Source: Stenotrophomonas sp. ESTM1D_MKCIP4_1 (lineage in GTDB: Bacteria; Pseudomonadota; Gammaproteobacteria; Xanthomonadales; Xanthomonadaceae). From it: a stretch of 64,000 bases of DNA. Positions 21,297-31,987 of the stretch are shown here, piece by piece. The translations under genes were made by a program, and so were the position numbers. Under the pieces are notes generated by a model. The model was given only the letters and a program-made list of their open reading frames with translations. It was not told the DNA's origin and did no database searches. The stretch lies in NCBI RefSeq assembly GCF_003086895.1, contig NZ_CP026004.1, positions 4,360,684 to 4,424,683 of the forward strand. The letters are read 5' to 3'. Numbering within the stretch: position 1 is the stretch's first letter; every line of letters starts with the position of its first letter.

Positions 21297-22952
21297 TTAT
21301 TTGGTGATGTCCACGTTCTTCGTTTCACGCAGGAACAGGCCACCGATCACCACCGACATCAGCGCGATGATGATGGGGTACCACAGGCCGTAGTAGAGGT
21401 TGCCCGTGCCTGCCACCAGCGCGAAAGAGATCGCCGGCAGGAAGCCACCGAACCAGCCGTTGCCGATGTGGTACGGCAGCGACATCGAGGTATAGCGGAT
21501 GCGGGTCGGGAACAGTTCCACCAGGTAGGCGGCGATCGGGCCGTAGACCATGGTCACGTACAGCACCAGCAGCCACAGCATGAAGATCGTGCCGGCGTAG
21601 TTGATGCGCGCGCCATCGGCCTTGGCCGGGTAGCCGGCGGTGGTCAGGGCGGTCTTCAGCTCTGCACCGAAGGCATCCGCCTTGGCCTTGCCTTCTTCCT
21701 TGGTCAGGCCGGCGGCCTCGTACGAGGTGACACTGGCGCTGCCCACATTGATCATCGCAAGCGAGCCGGCAGCGGCCGGCTGCACGTCATACGGCACACC
21801 TGCCTTGGTCAGCGCGGCCGTGGCCACGTCGCAGGAGCTGGTGAACTTGCGCATGCCCACCGGATCGAACTGGAACGAGCAGGTCGCCGGATCGGCCACG
21901 ACCAGCGCCGGCGAGTTGCTGCGTGCTTCTTCCACCGCCGGGTTGGCGAAGTGGGTCAGCCCCTTGAAGATCGGGATGTAGGTGATGGCAGCCAGCAGGC
22001 AGCCGGCGAGGATGATCTTCTTGCGGCCGATACGGTCGGACAGCCAGCCGAAGAAGATGAAGAACGGCACGCCCAGCGCCAGCGCAGCGGCGATCAGCAG
22101 GTAGGAGGTGGTGGCATCGACCTTCAGCATGCTGCTCAGGAAGAACAGCGCGTAGAACTGGCCGCCGTACCAGACCACGGCCTGGCCAGCCGCAGCACCC
22201 AGCAGGACCAGCAGCATCAGCTTCAGGTTGCCGCCCTTCAGGCTGTCACGGAACGGGGTCTTGGAACCCTTGCCCTCGGCCTTCATCTGCTGGAACAGCG
22301 GCGACTCGCTCAGCTGCAGGCGGATCCACACCGAAATGCCCAGCAGCAGGATGGAGACCAGGAACGGAATGCGCCAGCCCCAGGCTTCAAAGGCTTCGTT
22401 GCCCAGGAAGTAGCGGCACGCCAGGATGATCAGCAGCGACATGAACAGGCCGAGCGTGGCGGTGCACTGGATGAAGCTGGTGTACAGGCCGCGCTTGTCA
22501 TCCGGCGCGTGCTCGGCCACGTAGGTGGCGGCACCGCCGTACTCACCGCCCATCGCCAGGCCCTGGGCCAGGCGCAGCACGATAAGGATCACCGGCGCGG
22601 CGAAACCGATCGTGGCGTAGTTGGGCAGCACGCCGACCAGGAAGGTCGAGATGCCCATGATGAGGATGGTGACCAGGAAGGTGTACTTGCGGCCGATGCG
22701 GTCGCCGAGGCTGCCAAAGAAGGCCGCGCCGAACGGACGCACGAAGAAGCCGGCGGCGAACGCCAGCAGGGCGAAGATCATGCTGGTGGTTTCATTGAAA
22801 CCACTGAAGAACTGCTTGGCGATGATGGCGGCAAGCGAGCCGTACAGGAAGAAGTCATACCACTCGAACACCGTGCCGAGGCTCGATGCGAAGATGACCT
22901 TTTTGTGGCCTTGGGTAAGTTGGGCTTTCGCCGGTGCAGGTGTGCTGGACAT
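21297..22952 (-). CDS. MHS-family MFS proton symporter with large periplasmic loop
   Basis: 551-aa major facilitator of the metabolite:H+ symporter family (ProP/KgtP/ShiA-like). Family motifs are clear: SSLGTVFEWYDFFLYGSLAA at the start, GDRIGRKYTF after the second helix, RLAQGLAMGGEYGGAATYVA, and GWLSDRIGRKKIILAG at the mid-point. It has about 12 helices. An insertion of roughly 115 residues (about 335-451) splits the second half; it is polar, with two cysteines (CSFQFD and SSCDVAT) and an Ala/Lys-rich part, and should face the periplasm. I start at the ATG at 22952. The gene follows the DcaP-like porin by 80 bp, so outer and inner membrane steps for one substrate, probably a carboxylate, may be co-expressed. 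Confidence 0.88.
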   Translation of the reverse strand: MSSTPAPAKAQLTQGHKKVIFASSLGTVFEWYDFFLYGSLAAIIAKQFFSGFNETTSMIFALLAFAAGFFVRPFGAAFFGSLGDRIGRKYTFLVTILIMGISTFLVGVLPNYATIGFAAPVILIVLRLAQGLAMGGEYGGAATYVAEHAPDDKRGLYTSFIQCTATLGLFMSLLIILACRYFLGNEAFEAWGWRIPFLVSILLLGISVWIRLQLSESPLFQQMKAEGKGSKTPFRDSLKGGNLKLMLLVLLGAAAGQAVVWYGGQFYALFFLSSMLKVDATTSYLLIAAALALGVPFFIFFGWLSDRIGRKKIILAGCLLAAITYIPIFKGLTHFANPAVEEARSNSPALVVADPATCSFQFDPVGMRKFTSSCDVATAALTKAGVPYDVQPAAAGSLAMINVGSASVTSYEAAGLTKEEGKAKADAFGAELKTALTTAGYPAKADGARINYAGTIFMLWLLVLYVTMVYGPIAAYLVELFPTRIRYTSMSLPYHIGNGWFGGFLPAISFALVAGTGNLYYGLWYPIIIALMSVVIGGLFLRETKNVDITK

Positions 22953-22968
22953 GAGACGTTTTCCCTCT

Positions 22969-23028
22969 GTAGATGCCGACCGTTGGTCGGCATGCAATCC
23001 CGGTAGGTGCCGACCGTGGGTCGGCACT
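22969..23028. repeat. SMAG hairpins between porin and transporter genes
   Basis: GTAGATGCCGACCGTTGGTCGGC and GTAGGTGCCGACCGTGGGTCGGC, same orientation, filling almost the whole 80-bp gap. They may set the relative mRNA amounts of porin and transporter. Confidence 0.8.
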
Positions 23029-23031
23029 CAT

Positions 23032-24459
23032 TTAGAAGCTGTACTTCGTGGTGAACTGCACGCGGTTGATGTCGCCCTTGCGGCCGTCCTCGATCTCACG
23101 CACGCCGTACATGTACTCCGCACCGATATCGACCTTGGGCATCGGCGTGTAGAAGATGTTGCCGCGGATGCTCTGCACGCTCTTGGTGACCAGCGGCCCC
23201 AGGCTGCCATCGTTGTCGTAATCGCTGCGCGCGTAGATCAGGTTGGTACGCAGCTTCGGGGTGAACGCGTGCCGCCAGCCCACGTAGCCGGCAAGCACGC
23301 CGGTCGGGTTCAGTTCGTCACGTACTACGTCATACGCGGTATCGGCGGTCACACCCAGACCGATGTAACGGGCGATGCCTTCACCACCGGTCAGCTGGTA
23401 ATGCAGCGAATCGTTGCCGCCCATCACCCACTTGCCGCCCAGGGTCAGGCCACCGGCCACCTTGTCGGCCTTGGCGCCGCTGGCCTGGTTATCGACCTTC
23501 AGCTGACGCACGATACCGCCGACACCGAAGGTGCCCCAGTCGCCCTTCCAGCCGTAACGCATCGTCAGGTCAGGCAGGCTGCCACGGTCGGAGTTGGCGC
23601 TGGCATTGGTCCACGCGCCGGTGACCGGGTTGCGGGTACCGGTAAGGGTGGTGGTTTCCGGGTTCTCCAAGGCCACGCTGAAGCCGCCCTGCGTGTAGCG
23701 CACCTGGGCCTGGCGCACGAACACCACGCCGTCGGTCGGGCCGACGAAGTCGACAGCCTCCGGCAGCGCGGCCGCATCCATGAAGTTGGACCAGGTCTGG
23801 CCGGCGAGCCAGTTGTTCCAGTACATGTAAGCGTGGCGCAGGGTCACGCCGTAGGTATTGGTGGCCGTCTGGTTGCCCAGCGAGTTGCCGAAGAAATCCA
23901 TCTCGAAGAACGCGCCAGCCTTGTTGCCCGACTCGCTGACGTTGTCGATGCCCAGGTTGAAGCGCGAGAACTTGGCGTGGGCGTTGTAGTCCACGTCAGA
24001 GCGCTTGCCCGAACCACCGGCGCCGGCCACCGGGGTCTGGCCCGGCAGGTACAGTGCGCGGCCGGTGGCATCGTCGGCCAGCTGGCCATCGCCGGTCTGG
24101 GTGGCCAGGAAGTCGGCCTTGATGAAGCCACCGATCTTGACCGTGGTGCCCGGCGCAGCGCCCGGGGTAATGGTGGTGACCTGGATCGGCTGCTTGCCGG
24201 CCGGCACCTGTGCGACCGGCTTCTGCTCGTCCTGCACGGCGCGGACGTCGGTCACCGCCTGCTGGGTCTGGACGATCTGGGTCTGCTGTTGCTGCTGCGA
24301 CGACAGCAGCGCCTGGACCTGGCGCTCCAGTTCGGCGACGCGCGCTTCCAGCGCTTTCTCTTTGGCGGTTTCTGCAAACGCCATGCCCGGTGCCACCAGG
24401 GCGACCAGCAGGCAGGCCGCCAAAGGTGTGCGCACGGCTTTCAACGTACGGTGGCTCAT
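23032..24459 (-). CDS. DcaP-like trimeric outer-membrane porin
   Basis: 475-aa outer-membrane protein. The start at 24459 gives a clear signal peptide (MSHRTLKAVRTPLAACLLVA... cleaved after AFA), then a coiled-coil segment (KALEARVAELERQVQALLSS plus a Gln run), as in DcaP porins of Acinetobacter. The barrel follows, beginning VKIGGFIKADFLA and ending in FTTKYSF with the expected terminal Phe. GAGAGAGGG precedes the ATG. DcaP channels take up dicarboxylates and other anions. Here it is divergent from acs and followed by an MHS symporter, so a role in carboxylate uptake fits. The gene symbol is left blank because orthology to dcaP is inferred. Confidence 0.88.
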   Translation of the reverse strand: MSHRTLKAVRTPLAACLLVALVAPGMAFAETAKEKALEARVAELERQVQALLSSQQQQQTQIVQTQQAVTDVRAVQDEQKPVAQVPAGKQPIQVTTITPGAAPGTTVKIGGFIKADFLATQTGDGQLADDATGRALYLPGQTPVAGAGGSGKRSDVDYNAHAKFSRFNLGIDNVSESGNKAGAFFEMDFFGNSLGNQTATNTYGVTLRHAYMYWNNWLAGQTWSNFMDAAALPEAVDFVGPTDGVVFVRQAQVRYTQGGFSVALENPETTTLTGTRNPVTGAWTNASANSDRGSLPDLTMRYGWKGDWGTFGVGGIVRQLKVDNQASGAKADKVAGGLTLGGKWVMGGNDSLHYQLTGGEGIARYIGLGVTADTAYDVVRDELNPTGVLAGYVGWRHAFTPKLRTNLIYARSDYDNDGSLGPLVTKSVQSIRGNIFYTPMPKVDIGAEYMYGVREIEDGRKGDINRVQFTTKYSF

Positions 24460-24532
24460 GTTGCCCTCTCTCCCAAGTGGCAAGGTGATGCCGCGCGTGG
24501 GGCACGGTCGAGCCGAGACTGCGGTGCGTTTA

Positions 24533-24560
24533 TGTATAGCGGTATTCGCCATTGGTCGAA
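24533..24560 (-). promoter_or_regulatory. candidate sigma-70 promoter for the DcaP-like porin gene
   Basis: Reading leftward, TTCGAC and TATACA are 16 bp apart, about 75 bp upstream of the porin start. The area is the only AT-rich part of the 244-bp gap. The spacing is good and the -35 box only partly matches. Confidence 0.45.
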
Positions 24561-24599
24561 GCCGGGCCTGCAGGGCACCGTCTTTCGACCATGGTCTAA
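24549..24599. promoter_or_regulatory. candidate paired operator in the acs-porin divergent region
   Basis: Two related elements 30-35 bp apart: CCATTGGTCGAA (24549-24560), overlapping the porin -35 box, and GACCATGGTC (24587-24596), a perfect 10-bp palindrome. Their placement between acs and the porin gene, next to a CrbR-type regulator, suggests a binding site, but no known motif was matched. The rest of 24460-24703 shows no gene. Confidence 0.35.
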
Positions 24600-24703
24600 G
24601 CGCGGCGGTGACGCGACCGGGGGTGGATGGGGCACACTGATGGCGGAGGGTCGTTGCGATGCTGCGACCGCACATACAAAGTCAACGTGCAAGTGAGGGT
24701 GCC

Positions 24704-26647
<1,944 letters not shown>

Positions 26648-26769
26648 TGGCATGAAGGCGGGCGCGGGACGCGCCAGGGACGCGGCCGGGGGGAGGGACC
26701 CGGCCACGTCCAACCCGTCCCGTGCCGGCCGTCACGTCGCCCCTTTTTCCTGATCGATAAGCTCGACCC

Positions 26770-27435
26770 ATGACCACCCTCCTGATTGCCGATGACCACC
26801 CGTTGTTCCGTGAAGCCCTGCGCGGAGCCGTGCAGCGGGTCATTCCGGGCGTGCAGCTGTTCGAGGCCGACAGCGTGGAAGCGCTGTATGCGCTGGCCGA
26901 CCAGCACAACGACGCCGACCTGGTCCTGATGGACCTCAACATGCCCGGCGCGCAGGGATTCAACGCGCTGGTGCACATGCGCTCGCTGCACCCGCACCTG
27001 CCCGTGGTGGTCGTGTCCGCCCGCGAAGAAGCGACGGTGATGCGCCGCGCGCTCGATCACGGCGCACTGGGCTTCATTCCGAAATCGGCCGACTCGGACA
27101 CCATCGGCCATGCACTGGGCACCATCCTCGACGGCGAAACGTGGGCACCGCCGGAGGCGCACAACGTGCCCCCCACCGGCAGCGAGGAACGCGAGGTCGG
27201 CCATCGCCTGCGCGAACTGACCCCGCAGCAGTTCCGTGTGCTGCAGATGCTTGGTGCCGGTCGCTTGAACAAGCAGATCGCCTATGACCTCAACGTTTCC
27301 GAAGCGACGATCAAGGCACACGTCACCGCCATCCTGCGCAAGCTGGGCGTGACCAACCGCACCCAGGCGGTGCTGATGGCCGGCAAGCTGGCCATCGACG
27401 ACGACGCCATCGTGCTGCCGCCGGAAGAAGACTGA
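26770..27435 (+). CDS. crbR: LuxR/NarL-type response regulator, CrbR-like
   Basis: 221-aa response regulator. Receiver: [16 protein letters not shown] (acidic pair), [18 protein letters not shown] (phospho-acceptor Asp), VVVSAREE and the conserved Lys in GFIPKSADS. The GerE/LuxR DNA-binding domain is at residues 150-210 ([20 protein letters not shown], then [20 protein letters not shown]). This matches CrbR/ErdR/AgmR, which in Vibrio and Pseudomonas activates acs with the kinase CrbS. The position between acs and a CrbS-like kinase strongly supports the assignment. The symbol is given on context plus domain match. Confidence 0.85.
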   Translation: MTTLLIADDHPLFREALRGAVQRVIPGVQLFEADSVEALYALADQHNDADLVLMDLNMPGAQGFNALVHMRSLHPHLPVVVVSAREEATVMRRALDHGALGFIPKSADSDTIGHALGTILDGETWAPPEAHNVPPTGSEEREVGHRLRELTPQQFRVLQMLGAGRLNKQIAYDLNVSEATIKAHVTAILRKLGVTNRTQAVLMAGKLAIDDDAIVLPPEED

Positions 27436-27437
27436 CG

Positions 27438-27513
27438 GTAGTGCCGGCCGCTGGCCGGCAATCGTCTGGCACGCTCCTGCCATCGCGTCTGTCGGCCAGC
27501 GGCCGGCACTACT
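27438..27513. repeat. SMAG facing pair after crbR
   Basis: GTAGTGCCGGCCGCTGGCCGGC begins 2 nt after the crbR stop, and a facing copy, GCCGGCACTAC, ends at 27513. The whole can fold as one long hairpin. Confidence 0.85.
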
Positions 27514-27602
27514 GGATCACCCGCGATATAGCCATCGCTATACAAACCAGCCCTGCCTGCGCGTTTGCCCGCAAATGCGCCACGCACGGATCGCGGTGCT
27601 AA

Positions 27603-27778
27603 GCTTCGCCTCCCCTTGGGGAGTAGCCGGATTCCTGTGCAGGAATCGTCCACGTCAACATACTCGGCCAGTGCGCCGTGGCGCGGACAACCATGATGGT
27701 TGGCGAGACCAGCGGCCCGCGCGCGCAACGTCAGGTTGGGCGCGAGCGCGAGCCGTGCGTCCGTCCTTGCCCAACCTT
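27603..27778 (+). ncRNA. yybP-ykoY manganese riboswitch upstream of mntP
   Basis: The conserved aptamer words are present in order: CTTGGGGAGTAGCCGGATTC at 27615-27634, GTCCACGTCAACATACTCGG (the L1 loop side), and GGCGAGACC at 27701-27710. These are the hallmarks of the yybP-ykoY motif, which binds Mn2+. Further on, AGGTTGGGC (27733-27741) can pair with GCCCAACCT (27769-27777) right before the ribosome-binding region of mntP, so the expression platform probably opens or closes translation or ends transcription. Mn2+ should raise mntP expression, as in E. coli. Confidence 0.93.
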
Positions 27779-27790
27779 CAGCAGCCGCCA

Positions 27791-28366
27791 ATGTCTCCTG
27801 TTTCAATCCTCCTGATCGGCTTCGCCATGTCTACCGATGCCTTCGCTGCCGCGATCGGCAAGGGTGCGGCCATGCGCAAGCCGGTATTCCGTGATGCGCT
27901 CCGCGCCGGCATCATCTTCGGCGTCATCGAGGCGATCACGCCCGTCATCGGCTGGCTGCTCGGCCGCGCCGCCCTGCAGTACGTGGAAGCGTTCGACCAC
28001 TGGATCGCCTTCGGCCTGCTGGTTGCGCTGGGCGTGCACATGATCATCAACGGCGTGCGCCCGGACAGCGGCGAAGAGGATGAAGATCCCTCGCATCACC
28101 ACGGCTTCTGGAAGCTGGCACTGACCGGTTTCGCCACCAGCATCGACGCGATGGCGGTGGGCATCGGCCTGGCCTTCATGGACGTGCACATCGGCGTGAT
28201 GGCGGCGGTCATCGGCCTGTGCACGCTCACCATGGTCACCGCCGGCATCATGCTGGGCCGTGTGCTGGGCAGCATGGTCGGCAAGCGCGCCGAGATCATC
28301 GGCGGCGTGATCCTGATCATCATCGGTTCGACGATCCTGTACGAACACCTGCACGGCGTGGCGTAA
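27791..28366 (+). CDS. mntP: manganese efflux pump MntP
   Basis: 191-aa membrane protein of the MntP (DUF204) family, exporting Mn2+. Two similar halves each carry the acidic helix motif: [20 protein letters not shown] and [20 protein letters not shown], where the Asp residues are essential in E. coli MntP. A short His-rich loop between the halves (DPSHHHGF) may face the cytoplasm. The ATG at 27791 follows the riboswitch; the long upstream extension of the frame runs through the aptamer and is not coding. The control by Mn through the riboswitch is the clear regulatory logic here. Confidence 0.95.
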   Translation: MSPVSILLIGFAMSTDAFAAAIGKGAAMRKPVFRDALRAGIIFGVIEAITPVIGWLLGRAALQYVEAFDHWIAFGLLVALGVHMIINGVRPDSGEEDEDPSHHHGFWKLALTGFATSIDAMAVGIGLAFMDVHIGVMAAVIGLCTLTMVTAGIMLGRVLGSMVGKRAEIIGGVILIIIGSTILYEHLHGVA

Positions 28367-28382
28367 CACGTTGAGGATTGCG

Positions 28383-28408
28383 TGGTTGCCGGCCAGCGGC
28401 CGGCGTTA
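28383..28408 (-). repeat. SMAG-like hairpin at the crbS stop
   Basis: Reading leftward, GTAACGCCGGCCGCTGGCCGGC. Its first bases supply the TAA of the crbS gene. Confidence 0.7.
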
Positions 28409-31400
28409 CCTCGCGTCGCGCAGTGCGCCGAGGAAGGCGCGCAGCGAGGCCGGCTTGATCGGCTTGGTCAGCACGCGATAACCCCGCTCGCGTGCCATGC
28501 GCTTCAGTTCATCGCGGCCGTCGGCGGTCAGCAGCGCGCCCGGCAACGGGTAGCCCGCCGCTTCGCGCAGCGCCACCAGCGCATCCAGCCCATCCATGCG
28601 GTCGTGCAGGTGGTAATCCACCAGCATCACCTGCGGCTGCTCGGCCACCTTCTGCAGCGCCTGGTCCACCGTTGATGCGGTGATGACCTGCACCTGCCAC
28701 CGGCCCAGCAGCGCGCGCATGCCGTCAAGAATCTCTTCGTCGTTGTCCACACACAGCACGCGCATGCCGGCCAGCGAATCGCTGCGTACCGGCGGCGGTG
28801 CGGCCTGGGTGGGCAGCAGGGGTTCGCTGTAGCCCGGCAACGGCGCCACGCGCGGCAGGATGATCGAGAACATCGAACCACTGCCGACCCGGCTGCGCGC
28901 GTTCAAGCGGTGGTCCAGCAGGCGCGAGATGCGCTGGCAGATCGACAGGCCCAGGCCCAGCCCCTGCTCGCCCCAGTCGAAGGGCTGCTGGTAGCGATGG
29001 AACTCATCGAAGATCTGCCGCATGTGGTGCTCGGGAATGCCCGGGCCGGTATCCCACACCTGCAGTTCCACTTCATCACCCCGCTGGCGCACGGCCAGCA
29101 CGATGCGGCCCTGGCGCGTGTAGCGCAGCGCGTTGGCCAGGAAGTTCTGCAGCACACGGCGCAGCAGGCGGCGGTCACTGCGCACCCAGGTGGTGCGCGC
29201 GAACAGATCCAGACGCAGGCCGCGGCCGGCAGCCACGGGCGTGTACTGCGCGGCCAGCTCGCGCATCAATGCACTCACGTCGAACTCGCCGATCACCGGA
29301 TGCAGGCCACCGGCATCCAGCCGCGACACGTCCAGCAGACCGTCCAGCAGTTCTTCGGCCGCACGCAGCGAGGCATCCACGCGCTCGGCCAGGTGCTTCT
29401 GTTCATCGCTTACGTGGTCGCTGTCACGCAGCGCGGAGGCGAACAGGCGCGCGGCGTTCAGCGGCTGCAGCACGTCATGGCTGATGGCGGCCAGGAACCG
29501 GGTCTTGGACTGCTGCGCGACTTCCGCCTCGTGCGAGCGCTCGGCCACGCGCTGCTCGAGCGTCTCGTTGGCTTCCAGCAGCGCCCTTTCCGCGTGCTTG
29601 TAGTCGGTGATGTCGTTGTAACTGGTCACGTAACCGCCGCCGGGCAGGGCCTGGCCGCGCATCTCGATCACCTTGCCGTCGCTGCGGGTACGCTCGAACA
29701 CATGCGGTGAACCGGCACGCATGTAGCCGATGCGGCGGTTGATCTGTACTTCGATATCGCCTTCGCCCAGCTCACCGCGTTCGGCGTTGTAGCGGATCAG
29801 GTCCGCCACCGGCCGGCCCACGTACAGCATGCCGTCGGGGTAGCCGAACATGTCCTGGTAGCGGCGGTTCCAGGCGGTCAGGCGCATGTCCGGGTCGACC
29901 ACGCTGACACCCGCGCTGATGTTTTCCAGCGTGGTGGACAGGATCTCGCGGTTGAAGCGCAGCTCCTGCCCCGCCTCGTCCAGCACGGCCACCACTTCGC
30001 CCAGATCCATGCCCGAGCCGCGCAGCAGGCTGGTCAGCAGCAGACGCGCGGAGGCAGCACCGATCGAGGCCGCCAGCAGGCGCTCGGTGAACTGCACCCA
30101 GGGCCGGTCGGCCGGCGCCGATGACTGCAGTTCGCGGCCCAGCGACTGCGCCTGTTCAAAGAACGAACGGCGCGCGTGGCGCTCGCCGACCACGCGCGAC
30201 GCCAACGCCAGCAGATCGCCCACGTGCACATGGCCGGGCCAGCCACCTGCCACCGAGGGGCGCTCGGCATAGGGATCGAGGAACGGCGCGGCACGCAGGC
30301 GTTCATCCACGCCGGGGCGCCAGCGCGCCGACACCAGCATCATCGTGGCCGCGTTCACCAGCAGCGACCAGAAGGTGCCATGGGTGAGCGGGTCCCAGCC
30401 GGTCATGCCGAACAGCTGCTGCGGGCGCAGCCACTCAACCCCGAACGGTCCATGCTGCACCCAGGTTGCATCGACCCAGCCGGCCATGGTCATCGCCGGC
30501 AGCAGCAGGGTGTACATCCAGGTGGCGAAGCCGAGCAGCATGCCGGCTTCGACGCCCCTGCGGCTGGCGCCGCGCCAGTAGAGGCCGCCGATCAGCCCTG
30601 GCGCGAACTGCGCCACGGCAGCGAAGGCCATCAGCCCGTACGAGGCCAGGGTGCTGTCGTTGCTGCTGCTGCGGTAGTAGCTGTAGGCCATCAAGGCCAG
30701 CAGCAGGATCGCCATGCGGCGGATCCAGAGCACGCGCGAGGCCATGTCGGCCGCTTCCTGGTGGTCACCACTGCGGCGCAGCAGCACCGGCATCACCAGG
30801 TCATTGCTGACCATGGTGGCCAGCGCGATGGAGGCCACGATGACCATGCCGGTTGCCGCCGAGAAGCCACCAACGTAGGCGATCAGCGCCAGCGCGTTGC
30901 GGCCTTCGGCCAACGGCAGGGCCAGCACCATCGCATCATCGGCCACGCTGCCGCCGGTACCGAACAGGGTGACACCCGCCGTGGCAATCGGCAGCACCAT
31001 CGCCGAGATCAATACGAGATAGCCGCCGAACATCCAGCGCGCGCGGCGCACGTCACGCACGTCGCCACATTCCACCACCGCCACGTGGAACTGCCGCGGC
31101 AGGCAGATGATCGCCAGGAAGCTGAGCAGGGTCTGCGAGATGAAGCCCACCGGGGGCAGGCCGGTGAACAGCGTATGCACCGACTCCACCACCGCATCGG
31201 TGCGATTGCTCAGCCACAGGTAGGCAAACACGCCCACCGCCAGCATCGCCAGCAGCTTGATGACCGATTCAAAGGCGATGGCCAGCATCATGCCGTGGTG
31301 GTGCTCGGTGGCATCGACCTGGCGGGTACCGAACAGGGTCGCAAACAGGGCCATCAGCAGCGCCACATACAGCGCCGGGTCGGTGAAGAAGCCGGTGGGG

Positions 31401-31852
31401 CCGGTATTGCCGGTCAGCACCTGCAGGCTCATCGCCACCGCTTTGTACTGCAGGGCCAGGTACGGAACGATGCCGATCAGGGCGATGATGGCCACCAGCG
31501 CGGCCAGCCGCCGCGAGCGGCCGAAGCGCGAGGAGATGAAATCGGCGATGGACACCACGTTCTGGCTGCGCGCCACCAGCGCCAGGCGCTCGATGATGCG
31601 CCAGCCGAACAGCAGCATCAGCAGCGGGCCGATGTAGATGGGCAGGTAGCCCACGCCATGGCGCACCGCGGTTCCGACCGCGCCGTAGAAGGTCCACGAC
31701 GAGCAGTACACGGCCAGGGCCAGGCTGTAGACAACCGGCCGCAACCAGGGCCGGTCGGGGTACATCGGCCGACGGTCGCCCCACCACGCTACGCCGAACA
31801 GCAGCGCGGCATAGGCAACCGAGACCAGCAGCAGGATCCAGCTGGAGACCAC
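28406..31852 (-). CDS. crbS: CrbS-like sensor kinase with SSS transporter domain and receiver
   Basis: 1148-aa giant hybrid histidine kinase. Residues about 1-500 form a sodium:solute symporter-like (PutP-type) domain of 12-13 helices (SWILLLVSVAYAALLFGVAW onward). A STAC-type linker region and a PAS domain follow (STTLENISAGVSVVDPDMRL). Then come the His kinase (H-box AISHDVLQPLNAARLFASAL, near residue 785; ATPase N, G1 and G2 boxes NFLANALRYTRQG, DTGPGIPEHH, GLGLGLSICQRIS) and a C-terminal receiver (VDNDEEILDG, VMLVDYHLHD, LLTADG, LTKPIK). This is the CrbS/MxtR layout, which controls acs in partnership with CrbR. I start at the GTG at 31852; a TTG at 31924 lies in a repeat. Confidence 0.88.
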   Translation of the reverse strand: MVSSWILLLVSVAYAALLFGVAWWGDRRPMYPDRPWLRPVVYSLALAVYCSSWTFYGAVGTAVRHGVGYLPIYIGPLLMLLFGWRIIERLALVARSQNVVSIADFISSRFGRSRRLAALVAIIALIGIVPYLALQYKAVAMSLQVLTGNTGPTGFFTDPALYVALLMALFATLFGTRQVDATEHHHGMMLAIAFESVIKLLAMLAVGVFAYLWLSNRTDAVVESVHTLFTGLPPVGFISQTLLSFLAIICLPRQFHVAVVECGDVRDVRRARWMFGGYLVLISAMVLPIATAGVTLFGTGGSVADDAMVLALPLAEGRNALALIAYVGGFSAATGMVIVASIALATMVSNDLVMPVLLRRSGDHQEAADMASRVLWIRRMAILLLALMAYSYYRSSSNDSTLASYGLMAFAAVAQFAPGLIGGLYWRGASRRGVEAGMLLGFATWMYTLLLPAMTMAGWVDATWVQHGPFGVEWLRPQQLFGMTGWDPLTHGTFWSLLVNAATMMLVSARWRPGVDERLRAAPFLDPYAERPSVAGGWPGHVHVGDLLALASRVVGERHARRSFFEQAQSLGRELQSSAPADRPWVQFTERLLAASIGAASARLLLTSLLRGSGMDLGEVVAVLDEAGQELRFNREILSTTLENISAGVSVVDPDMRLTAWNRRYQDMFGYPDGMLYVGRPVADLIRYNAERGELGEGDIEVQINRRIGYMRAGSPHVFERTRSDGKVIEMRGQALPGGGYVTSYNDITDYKHAERALLEANETLEQRVAERSHEAEVAQQSKTRFLAAISHDVLQPLNAARLFASALRDSDHVSDEQKHLAERVDASLRAAEELLDGLLDVSRLDAGGLHPVIGEFDVSALMRELAAQYTPVAAGRGLRLDLFARTTWVRSDRRLLRRVLQNFLANALRYTRQGRIVLAVRQRGDEVELQVWDTGPGIPEHHMRQIFDEFHRYQQPFDWGEQGLGLGLSICQRISRLLDHRLNARSRVGSGSMFSIILPRVAPLPGYSEPLLPTQAAPPPVRSDSLAGMRVLCVDNDEEILDGMRALLGRWQVQVITASTVDQALQKVAEQPQVMLVDYHLHDRMDGLDALVALREAAGYPLPGALLTADGRDELKRMARERGYRVLTKPIKPASLRAFLGALRDAR

Positions 31853-31924
31853 GCGTGCGTTTCCGTCAGAGGAACCCGCAGTGTAGGCCAGGCGTGGCCA
31901 GGTGTACGGGCTCGTTGGGGGCAA

Positions 31925-31985
31925 CCACCCCCACCAAGGTGGGGGCCTACGCGGTGCGGGCCGCGACCGTTGGTCGTGGTCGGCT
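31925..31985. repeat. SMAG-like hairpins between crbS and S46 gene
   Basis: CCACCCCCACCAAGGTGGGGGCCTAC, then ACCGTTGGTCGTGGTCGGC. These fill the gap between the start of crbS and the stop of the S46 peptidase gene. Confidence 0.7.
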
Positions 31986-31987
31986 TC

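Noticed and set aside
31853..31924. Longer crbS starting at TTG 31924
   Set aside because: The added residues come from a repeat region, and the first membrane helix begins right after the GTG at 31852.
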